DNA of 64,000 bases from Amyloporia xantha (taxonomy: Eukaryota > Basidiomycota > Agaricomycetes > Polyporales > Adustoporiaceae): positions 558,001 to 622,000 of the forward strand of contig JAYKKR010000017.1 in assembly GCA_036971615.1 (NCBI GenBank). The letters are read 5' to 3'. Of this stretch, positions 47,132 to 57,404 are shown piece after piece. How positions within the stretch are numbered: position 1 is the stretch's first letter; every line of letters begins with the position of its first letter. The notes under the pieces are model-generated. The model saw only the letters and a program-made list of their open reading frames with translations, was not told the DNA's origin and did not search any database. The translations under genes were made by a program, and so were the position numbers.

Positions 47132-48758
47132 GATGGGAAGATGATACAGCAAAATTGAGACGTCACAATGGTGTATTGTACTGTCAAGGGTGGTTCGAAT
47201 ATTGTAAGTCAAAACAAGTAGACGGGAACACTCACCAGTTACCGGGGCTGAAGGGGCAATTGGCTCGCAACACCAGCTCGCAACACTACCACTATATATG
47301 GCTCGCGAAAGAGACGTTGGCTTTGTGGGCGTCACAACATCGGCTAGGATGTGGCTTCGCGCATCCTTATGCATCTGTATCTCCGCCTCATCTGATGCTT
47401 TAGTACAGCCCAGAAGTTCACAGGGTTTTGGGACCAGGCCCGTGTCTTCAGACCTACAGTGCCAGTCAATATGCATTCACTGTCAACTAGGAGGAGAGGT
47501 TTACCACTATGCTTAGAATCATACCTTCAATGATTTCAAGATGTGAAGTAGCACACACGGTGAATGGCAACTGAACTGCAGACCTTCGATTGTACGCAAG
47601 ATATCGTACGTATCTTCGCCAGATTTACGTGAGAGAAGTAATCCTTGGGCCTTATCTATACCCGCTGGATCCAGCTGACTCGCTGTCGCATGCCAGCGCA
47701 TGCAAGCGGTCACTTGGAAAACGGAGCGTCGCCGATCAGATACAGTTCAAGTTGGCCTGGGGCCGTCATTGTCAATACTTCCCATTGCCGTACAATGATA
47801 TCCCACTGCTTGTACCCGGAGGCCTCGAATAATGGTGTTACAGTACAAGTGCTTTCACTCACTACCATGCAGACGGGTCATATTCACCACCGCATCAAGC
47901 TCATGCCTTTCGGGCTAGCGCTGGCCTGTAACCCTTCTGTGGGTCCTCGTACGTAACCTATTAATGTGGACCAGTGCCTCCTCGTGGTGAACAGATCTAG
48001 AGTTGGTCGAATGAATGGGAGATTTCACTAAATCAACCCTCGAATAATGCCGTGAGCATACAGAACCATATCTGGTTCTTGTGGCGGAGGTGCACTCTGA
48101 TCAGCATACGAACTTAAGCTAATTCCGGATTAAGTTCAAGCTGGGCTCGGTACATATGTTTCAAGGCTGCTCAACCGTTGGCGGCCTAGTTAATGCCACG
48201 ACTTTGCTACATTTCGGACTTGCGGTGGTTTGCATGTGCACATATGATTTACATTGTGCTTTCTGAGATACATAATCGATCGCTGTGGGCGATATTTGGT
48301 ATCTCAGGGATGAGCGATGTAAATCGTCATTACTCTTCTCGAAATGTTCGCTCATGTGAGTAGTCTTCATTATGCATGCCTCGTTCGCTTACGTGTGCTT
48401 TCTTCAGGTTCGGTCATGTTGTCTTCTCATTTAATGTCGTGAGTTTAGCTACTTCCACAATTATCCAGTTGGTCGTACTGTCGCGTAATGAGTGCGCACT
48501 ATGTCCCACTCGAATGCAAGGCAGCCGGGCCTTCCAACGCGTGACGAACATCGCCCAATTATCTCGTACTCGTAGTGCCCGCGAGACCTTCGGCCGACGC
48601 CGGGACTAGTAGTACAATGGTAGACAATGGTACGTTGTGTATACAGTATCGCTGGGCTTAAAACGCCATTCACTGCTACTGATCCGAGCATAAAGGGCCT
48701 TTGTCTCAGAATTATTATTCATCACTTTCTCCTCCTACCATCATCTCCTCGTCTACCA
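47132..48758. other. Gene-poor interval
   Basis: Short, scattered open frames only, with no splice structure or known motif. It contains the divergent upstream regions of the F-box gene and of the gene starting at 48759. Nothing else is recognised. Confidence 0.5.
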
Positions 48759-49976
48759 ATGCAAACCTTCGAGCAGTCCTCATCGTCTTCGACGCAGCCC
48801 CCCCATTCCCTTTCACGCGTCCCGAATCGTCTCCCTATTCCAATCAAGCCCGTTCTCGCCCGCAAGGTGTCATCTAAGACAAAAACGCGTCCGGTCATCA
48901 TGCCCCGACAAGTGGCAATGGACCAACTCCAAAAATCACTGGCTAGTGTCCATATCACGCCTGGCGAGTTGCCAGCAGATGTCTCTATACACCCGCAGGT
49001 GCATGCTCTTCTCCCAGGCATTTGCCGCTCGTGTCCCTCTTTTCCACCCGACTTCTACCTTGGAGCCTTCCCGCTGTTCGCTTGATTTGTCTTGTGCAGC
49101 CACTGTTTCTCCACCAATTGTTATATAATGTCTCAATAACCCATGCGCCACCTCATTTCTACTTTTCTACCCCAATTTTTGCTTTCTCTCTTTTATGGCG
49201 TTGTGTTAAGCCGCCGTGAAACTGCCCTGCCTCCCGGAGCGGTGTGCTAATTCCATTTCGGACATCTTCTTTCAGCTGTTTCGTAACCTCCGCATCCAAG
49301 CCGAACATCTACGACAGCGTGGAGAGGGATCGTCCCCTCGCATGCAGAAAGTGAACGTGTTGCTGAACGCGATGGTTCAGACCTGTGCGCGTAGACTGCA
49401 TAACCAGATACGACGGGCCGAAGCCGAGCTGTCTGAGCTCATGGCGCAGCGCTCCACTATGCCCGACGGGCAATACCAGCTCAAGTACGAAGAGTTGGCA
49501 CGTAGGGCTACGGCGGACAAGGACCTGCTCGAGGTATTAACAAGGCCGAAGACGTGCACGGCCAAAGCTGCACCAAATATGCCTTGTAGCCTGCAGCCTA
49601 ATGCGGAAGATACGTGAGTAGGCATCGCACCTCGGAGTTTTTATACGCTGATAATACGTGTCTCCGGCAGCGACGAGCCTATGCTAGCCGATTAAACATA
49701 GAGTCAAGTATGGATGATTTCAACTGGGAACGCGTACACGAGGTGTGTGTAATAGCGAATGCAAAATTGCCCGTTCGCTGATTACGCGCAGGGTGCCAGT
49801 CACGTCGAGTGGTGGTGGAAGGACGAGCGAGGTTGGGCACGTCCAAGACACGCCGGCCGCGTTTCATGTCCGGCAAGGATGTGCAGTCTGACGGCCAGGA
49901 GCTGTGGTCATCAAGGTGTATATTTTCTGTTCACGTCTTCATTGTATCCATTTGTTCGCCCTGGTCGCATATTTAA
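48759..49976 (+). CDS. Hypothetical protein with helical middle region (about 248 aa)
   Basis: Exons 48759-48998, 49276-49533, 49671-49742 and about 49800-49976 are joined in phase 0 by GT-AG introns. The N-terminus is Ser/Pro-rich and basic (MQTFEQSSSSSTQPPHSLSR; KPVLARKVSSKTKTR). Then MPRQVAMDQLQKSLASVHIT and a long helical stretch (LFRNLRIQAEHLRQRGEGSS; RRLHNQIRRAEAELSELMAQ; YEELARRATADKDLLERRAY) are followed by SSMDDFNWERVHE and a basic tail (LGTSKTRRPRFMSGKDVQSD). The coiled-coil character suggests a structural or scaffolding role, but no family is recognised. The last acceptor is uncertain (49792 or 49800 give different C-termini); the basic reading is preferred on composition. Confidence 0.5.
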
Positions 49977-50475
49977 AGGATCTAGTCATTAGTAGACTCA
50001 TTACGGACAGTGTCGGCTTGATCAATTGTTGTTTCTGATTTGCTTGCATTACTCGTTTACCTGGATTGAATCGCAATCTGACTGTACACATAAACTACTT
50101 TGGGTATGTTGTATCAACTGAACCATTGAATTCATCTTTCAGTTTACCTTCGGTAAGTTTGTGTCAATGGTGCTGATCGCCCCACATCAACTCGATCACT
50201 CCCTAGGCGGTTTCAAATATCTCCAAGGGAATATTTGAAGATTTATTCTCCAAAACGGGGATTGTAAGCAGTATACAGCAGTATTCAAACCCGAGGATGC
50301 AACTCAACGGTGGAGCCAAGCCATTCAGTGATAAGTAATCAAAACACGAAGTCTACAGATTCAAAAAAGAGGATACCATCCTACTACCAATATCAAGTGA
50401 TAAATACGATCATAGAGAAAGAAAATCTACATTAGCGGGAGTACGACTTAGTGACTTACATCATTCAGTTCGGCA
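49977..50475. other. 3' intergenic interval
   Basis: AT-rich sequence between convergent 3' ends, with no coding features. It should contain the SRE1 3' UTR on the minus strand. Confidence 0.55.
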
Positions 50476-53400
50476 TCATAGCATAGGCACCTGATAGCGC
50501 ACCGCCCGTCGGCACGATTTCTCCAGCTCGACGAGCATATCGTTGACACGGTCTCGCGCATCCTCCAATGCAACAGACAGGTCCTCGTCCTCCAGCTTCC
50601 CTCCGCTCCCGAACTCGAATGCCGGGGACCCAAGCGAGGTCCTAAGCGCCATATGCAGGGCCGCATTCCGTTGTGATGGAGACGGCGGGGGTGACAAGAT
50701 GAAGGTGACCGAGGTCGAGCAGGCGGGGAAGGACGACGGGAAAATGCGGCGGTAAATGATCGTCGCACTGAGCAGCGCGCGGATCTCCGCCTCGTCCGTG
50801 CTCGCTAGATCATGTGCATCCTCACAATCCACGTCCTCGTCGGGACCTCCAGACGCGTGTTGCACCGGGAGCACATCCTCGTGAGTGCAGAAGCCCGTGT
50901 CCCAGATACGCTCGAGCAGAACCGCAAGCTCGGCAGTCCGTCCGCCGATCGACTTGCCCGCGTCGACGGTCTCCTTGCGCTCTTGTTCCTCCCGCAAGTC
51001 CTTCTCCGCATCGTACACGTAGCCCTCACTCTCGCTCGCACACTCGACATCCAGACCTGCCCGTGCCTCGTCTCGCACGACCGTGCGCACAAATAGTGAT
51101 GCAGCATGCTTGCGTAACCGAGCACGAATGAGAATCGCAGCGAGGACGCCTAGCGGGGTGCGCTTTTCACAAGCAGGGCAGCGACCCTTGCGCTCGGTCT
51201 CGTGCCACCGCTGCCATTTAGCGAGCCATTCCGCGGCGTCGTCGACATTCATGTTATCCAGCACGATCTTCTCGTGAGGTCGGAGGAACTCGCGCTTGCG
51301 AGCGGCTTCCCAGAGAGCGGTAGCTTTCGAGGAAGACACAGGGCGCATTATGAGAGCAAGAGTCGAAAGATCCGTCGTGGACGCAGCAAAGGTGGAGATA
51401 TGCCAAGACATGCACCAGTAGGTCTGCAGACGAGTAGTCTTGCCGACCTTGTCTGGATCCCGAATGGTCAGATATACACGAAAGAACGAACACACCGCGC
51501 GACTCACCATCGAAAGCAACCAGTTCGCCCAACCTCACCCAAGCTCTCTGCTCGAGCTGGTTGAGCTCAATCCCCCTATCAACCTTGCCCGCCTTAATCA
51601 CGCCCTGCAACAGCCCTACAAGGCCGTCCGACACGCCCAGCGCCCTCCTCAGCCTCGCGGCCTCGTCTGCCGAACCCCGCCTAGCCGGGTCCAGCGCATC
51701 CACCAGTACGTCCATCAACGCTGCCCGATGGTGGCCCTTCTGCCTCATGACGCGCACGTCGTCCACGAGGGCGTCAGGCTCCGGCTTGTCCGTCGGCGTG
51801 CACGACGCGCGGACACGCGCAAAGAACTGCGAGAGCGAGGAGAGCCCTTTCGCACGCCGGAGCGTGCTAGAGAGCCAGGGCACCAGGACGTAAAAGAAGA
51901 CGAGCGTCGAGACGAGGAGGTGTGCGGCTTGCACGGCCTCGTACCATCCGAGGCCTGCAGAAATCGAGGAGGACGATGAAGCGTGCGTTGCTTCGGAGTA
52001 CGGAGGCGTGTGCGGTGTGAGCACTTGCCCGTGGTGCGCATGTGCAGTGTGCGCATGTGAGGATGAGTGCGAGTGCGAGCGATTCGATGTCAGCGGAGAG
52101 TTGAATACTGAGAAGAATGCAAACGCGGCGAGCAGGTACTGCTGAGCAGGCGCCTGCTGCGTGTTGCTGTCAGCGGGAGCTTGTACGAGAGCGTCCTGCA
52201 TCTGCGTATCAAGAGGGAAGATGGGCGGCGCATTCACAGGCGCAGAGGGGATGGCAGCTGCCGGGGCTGCTGGCCGGACAGCCGCCACAGACACCGGGAC
52301 AACAGGAGGCAAGGGATTCTTGCGAGGCCTGCCACGCTTGCGCTTCTCCGGTACCGCACCAGGAACAGCAGGAATGACAGGCGGAGGTGGAGGCGGAGGA
52401 CGCGGCGCCTTCTCTTTCTTGGGCGGCTTCGCGAGCTTTGCCTTCTTGCGGGCACGGCCCTCTTCGCCGTCTTCACCATCGCTATCCTCACCGTCACCGT
52501 CCTCGTCATCGCTAGCAGCACCAGCACCTTCCTCCTCGATTTCATCCTTCTCTTCTCCACCGAAACTCTCGCGCCATTCGCGCTCCCATTCCTTCAGCAA
52601 GGCGGGGCCACCAACCAGACCAGCAATGAGCGACTTTAGCCCGTCCTGCTCACGCTTCAGGCGGGCCTCGCGTCTCTTGAGCACCCTAGCAGATCATAAT
52701 GTCAGCGACGTCGCAGTAAGCTTCAACGCAAACAGCCTACTTGATGTACTCAGCCGCTTTTCCCAGCACATTTGCCTTGCTCATCTTCCGTGCGACCTTC
52801 ACACCATCCACGAAACCACGACCATCCACCACATCTTTAAATGGGTTCTCCTGCCCGTTGACCTTTGCCTCAAGGACACGGAGAGCGGGCACCGCCTGCT
52901 TCAACCCGGTGATCCGGGCATTCAAGTTCGTCCTGTACCGCCGTTCGATGGTCGTGTGACTCGTCTTCGGGCGTCCAATGACAGACTGCACAGGGGGCGG
53001 GGCGGCGCCTTCTGGCAGGGAGTCGCCGGGGAGCGACGACGCGGAAGACGTGGAAGCAGATTCGGGGCCGGGAGAGCCTTTCGGGCTGCCCTGCTTGCCC
53101 GTAGTGGAGACGCTGGGCCGAGGAAGCCGGGGGATCGGCAGTTTGGCTTGGCCGCCTGTCAATGGGTCAGCATGCGTCCCGTCATATGGCGTTATGGTGA
53201 ACCAGGGAGCTGCAGAATACATCGAGACTTCAGAGTATATGCGGGGATCCAGATACGAGAATTGGACGGTGCGCTGCGAGCCCCCGCTGACCATCGAGCC
53301 ATTGACATTTGAGTCAAATGTCCTGCAAGTATTCTGCGGCCGCATGAGGCGCTCGTACGGCCGCAGAGTACCAGGAGGAGGAGCGGCCAAATCCCGACAT

Positions 53401-54137
53401 TCCGCCTCTCACCGAAAGCCAGGCTCTCGGAAGACGCCCGAGCCATTCTCTACTCCCAAATGAACCAGAACATGAAGAGACTCACCAGCAGCGGCCATCT
53501 GCTGCACTTGTGCGCTGACGGGAACAGCGAGCGTCACGCCCGCCATTTGGCGGACTTTGTGGGCTAGCTCCTGCGCCGGATCGCTCATGTAGCTCTCGCT
53601 TGGCGGAGAACCGCTCACAGATGCGTGCTCTGATACTGGCGAGAGGGATGCGCCGGACGAAGACGAGGACGAAGTGATGCTCAGTCGACGTCCTGTCTCT
53701 GGCTGGACATGAGACGAAGAAAGCCAGCTCATGTCGTCGGCGCTAGGATACATCAGGTCGCCAGGAGCATTCCCAGGCGGCATCAAGAACGAAGTGTCGT
53801 TGGAAAGAGACATAGCGTTATTGTCAAACATGGAATTGAAGTGCAGCGCATTGGGGTCGACAGCCATGTTAGGGTCAAAGTCGAGGTCCATGGGCAGCGA
53901 GAAATTGAATTCGGCAAAGTCGGGCAATTTCCCGCCCTCGCTCTGGGCCCACGCGGAGAGCTGCTCCCATTCAGGAGTGTTCACCTGGGACGAAGCCGGA
54001 GATGAATCGACATTCTGATTCGAGATGGCCTGAAGGAGGAGCTCGAGAGACTCGTCGGGGTTGAGCGGGGGGTGCTCGATGGTGGGCGACGGCGAGCTCG
54101 CGGACGAGCTGCTGCTAGACAGCGGGGGGGTCGACAT
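50476..54137 (-). CDS. SRE1: Sterol regulatory element-binding protein (SREBP / Sre1)
   Basis: Membrane-bound bHLH factor that responds to sterol or oxygen depletion. Exons (minus): 54137-53486, 53155-52741, 52685-51508, 51452-50476; 1073 residues. A Ser-rich acidic N-terminus (activation region) precedes the bHLH-Zip at about 283-375. It contains SHTTIERRYRTNLNARI with the Tyr specific to SREBPs (Arg in other bHLH), then KANVLGKAAEYIKVLKRREA. An acidic stretch and a Lys-rich segment follow, with an AT-hook-like KRKRGRPRKNP at about 469-480. Two hydrophobic segments, about 536-553 (YLLAAFAFFSVFN) and 608-628 (AAHLLVSTLVFFYVLVPWL), flank a loop rich in His and Ser. The long C-terminal region (ALWEAARKREFLRPHEKIVL...) corresponds to the regulatory domain. 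Intron 1 is 330 nt, long for this locus. Confidence 0.92.
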
Positions 54138-54984
54138 GACGGGGGTTGTCGACGGAGGCAAGGAGGAGACGAGCGCAAGATGAAACGATATGAGGCGACT
54201 CCGCGCTAGGGGGGAAAGACATCGGACCACTTTCTATATACCATATTTGGAAGGCGCAGTTACAGCGTCGACGCGGTGGCGTCGAGGAGGCGCTCAGACT
54301 CCGCTTCAATCAACGCCGTCCCGATCTCACCTCCTAGATCTTGCCATTCTTCGCCTCGTCCCGATGAACTGAGAAGACCATGGCCAGGCGGCAAATGCAA
54401 ATGCATCATAATTTCAGTGATCTTCGCCTGTTGGAATGAACACAGCAGGACCATTGTGGTTTGACAGCTCGAAGGAAACTGGAATGGGCGTCACGTCACG
54501 GAGCGTCCCACATCACTGACCGCTGTGATTGACTTGCCGAGACTGGCAAAGCGCTCGTTCACACTCGGCGCCAGCGAGTCTAATTGAGCGCACTAGGCTC
54601 ATTCAGACGGGCCAAGGCATAGCCTACTCAACGTCCGTATGAAAGAACTCCTCTGTAGACAAGACTCACATAAAACATTGAGCCTGTGTAGAATAGGGGT
54701 AGGGAGCTTGCGAGCTAAGACATTGAAGGTCCTGTCCTCACCATGGTGCTCAAATAGGCTCTCAGATACGCAGTACACCCGCAACGCGATCCTCGGACGA
54801 AAAAAACCACCATGCAGCGTGTGGGCCAATGCTTCTTTAGAATTCTCTTCCAACCATAGGCTCCGTCGAGAATATGGTGGCATTGAGCCACTAGAGCGAT
54901 TACAATGATCAATACAACAATCTATACATGAGGGAAATACAACTGAAAGAGGCAAAAAATACAACCAAAGAGTCACATAACGGA
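54138..54984. promoter_or_regulatory. Upstream region of SRE1 and 3' side of YSC84
   Basis: This contains the SRE1 promoter and 5' leader (minus strand) and, further right, the 3' end of YSC84. A CRE-like CGTCACGTCACGG lies at 54489-54501, and GTCCCACATCACTGAC nearby is loosely similar to an SRE-type half site, which could reflect autoregulation. No gene is recognised. Confidence 0.35.
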
Positions 54985-57404
54985 TCATACAACCTCGACA
55001 AAGTTCGCAGGGAATATCCCCTCTCTGCCATCCACCTTGCCCTTCCACCATGTGTTCACCTCGTCGCTCTTCTCCGTGACAGTGATGACCTGCCCCTTCT
55101 TAAACGATAGGTCACCGGACTGGGAGACAGGATACGTCAGCGCCCGTTCAAACAAGCTCAAATCCACCAAAAGGGGAGATCGCAAGCCACCAGCACGCGC
55201 AGCGACACCAACTCACCTGGACAGCATCAAAGTTATACAGAGCAATGGCGCGCGCCACACCCTCATGCGGCATCAACGGCCTGGTCAATTCTGCTTTGGG
55301 CGCCAGCTTTGGTGGGGGCCCACTCGCACTCAATTTTACAGGCGGGCGTCCGCCGTAATCCAATGTATCCAGATCATCGCGCGACTCGAACGGATCACGA
55401 TCGTCAGACGACGGCGGTGCATATGCGCTGAACGCTCTCCGATGGCTTGCAGTATCCGACCCCGTCACCGAACGTGCCGTATTCAGCGGCGAGTCAAACG
55501 GGTACCCGCCCTGCAACCTATCCGCCTCCGCCGACTTCCCATTCAATGTGCCGTTCAGCCGCGGACGCGGCTTCGCCTGCTCCTCTGTCGTCCAGTCTGA
55601 CTCGAACCGCGTGTCGAAGTAGCCCGTGGTGGGGTTGAGCGCACGCGTCAACCGCGGCGACGGCGTGTCCTCCCAAGCGCGGCGCGCAGAAGACGGCGGT
55701 GTCGTATCTTCGAAACCCAGGTCCGTCGGAATCGGTGCACGGCTCGGGTCGTGGAACTCGTCCGCGAAATACGACCCTGATGGCTTGCGCTTGCCCCAGC
55801 TCGCGGGCGGGAACCCGAAGCTGCTCGAGCGCGACTTGCTCTTCTTCATCGTCGATCGATCGTACGCCGCGGGGCTGGTGCTGGCGCCGCCGTACGGGGA
55901 GTCCACCACGGCCGGGCTGCGCGTCGGCCCCAAGTCGTCCCGCGGACTTTCTACCCCGTCGAACATGTAGTCGTCATGCTGCGCTCTAAACTCTTGCACC
56001 CACTGCCGATTCCCAGGCATCCCGGTACACGACTCCAGCGTCTTGATCAGCGGCTGTGCCCATTCCGGGGGAGGGATAGCCCCGCTCAGCAGCGCTTTGA
56101 CGGAGATGTCCCCACGATACGCTTGTGCGTTCGCATCCTGCCGCTCGACGATGACCGATCCTTCGACGGACACACCGCCGAACAGACCCCTTGTCTTCGA
56201 GTAGCTGTACCTGCGAGAAAGTCAATAGCTGCGCAAATGGTGGGAACGCGGTGCGTACATGGCAGCCATCTTTCCACTCGTGTTGACGGAGCCTATCGCC
56301 TCTCCGTTCCTACCGAGCGGACCGACAGCGATGCTCAGATTGCCTCCGAGCGTGAGTGACCCCGCAGACATGAACGTTTTCTATCGACATGAAATCAGTC
56401 ACCGGACATGAAATCAAACCGAATATTTGCGACAGCGAGAGACTCTTGCCAAGCTCTGCTATGGGCGCTACAGGGTCAACGTCATGGCGCGCGGAGAACC
56501 ACACTGGGCATCAAGACCGGGCGCTCGACTAATGGCCTCGGAAAGATCAAACCTTCTTACAACAGGGGAATTCTGAAATCCCGGGCAGCTCCCACCTATG
56601 CTGGTCTCAAACAACGTTCAAGAGGGCTGTGCGACTTGAGTTGCAGCCTAAGGACCTTGTCCTAGATGCGATTCTGTGCCCCTCTTTGAATAATTCTGAA
56701 GCGAAACATAGGTGGGAGTTGTTCGGGTCTCCTTCTCGGCGACAAGGACGGATACATGAGGAAGCGGACACATGTCTCTGCAGGGCCCAGGCAGAAAGTT
56801 GGACATGACGAACGTGGTGGCACAGAGTGAGAACGCAGGAAGCCAAGTACTTACTACCGCCTGAAGGTACAATCAGCTTAAATATAACACCGGGACGTCG
56901 GGCCACTCACCGAACGAGAGTTGAGGACCACTAGGAAGTCGGTCATCTCTGCTCCTGCCTGCCCTCCTACCCCGAGACCGGCTGAACCGATTGCGCTTGG
57001 GGCGGACCACGCTGTAGAGTGGTCAAGGCTCGGTGCGCGCGAGTAAACAAGGGTGCCACTCACTGCCATCGTCTAATTTTGCAATGACTACGCCGGTCCC
57101 AGCCCTTGCGGAGAACAGGAAGCCAGCCTTGAACACGGTGAATATTGCGAAGCCTCTAGCATTACGTAGTACGCTTCTTGGGATGACCTATATTGCGGCG
57201 TGAGTCGGTGCACCGCACAGATGTAGATGACAGGATGACATACGCCGTCGAGTCCATTGTTCCCACTGTCGACAAAGGACTTGACTAGAAGGTAAAGGGG
57301 TGAGCCAAGAGTACTTAATAGCAAATGGGTTGAGACGTACAGATCTTTGCTGCCTTGAGGCATTCCTTTGGCAGCGGCTGGGGTAGAGGTGTGTTCAGCT
57401 TCAT
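54985..57404 (-). CDS. YSC84: Ysc84/Lsb3-type actin-patch protein (SYLF + SH3)
   Basis: It binds actin and membranes through the SYLF domain, and Las17/WASP and other proline-rich partners through SH3, in endocytic actin patches. The start is ATG 57404 (MKLNTPLPQPLPKECLKAAK), continuing IFKSFVDSGNNGLDG. The SYLF domain spans roughly residues 1-230: RNARGFAIFTVFKAGFLFSA, RAGTGVVIAKLDDG, WSAPSAIGSAGLGVGGQAGA, EMTDFLVVLNSRS, FMSAGSLTLGGNLSIAVGPL, YSYSKTRGLFGGVSVEGSVI. A disordered Ser/Pro linker follows, then a C-terminal SH3 (ALYNFDAVQ, GDLSFKKGQVITVTEK, WWKGKVDGREGIFPANFVEV). Both halves of the SH3 fit across an intron near 55110-55220. One intron (about 56379-56911) is some 530 nt long and contains an inverted repeat. 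Confidence 0.92.
56589..56718. repeat. 12-bp inverted repeat inside a long YSC84 intron
   Basis: CTCCCACCTATG at 56589-56600 and its exact reverse complement CATAGGTGGGAG at 56707-56718 flank 106 bp. They lie within an unusually long intron, which suggests a small MITE-like insertion or an RNA structure that brings the splice sites together. Confidence 0.45.

Noticed and set aside
52161..53312. 383-codon plus-strand open frame
   Set aside because: It lies antisense to the SRE1 exons. Its length reflects the GC-rich, low-complexity Glu/Asp/Pro codons of SRE1, and it runs across SRE1 introns without motifs of its own.
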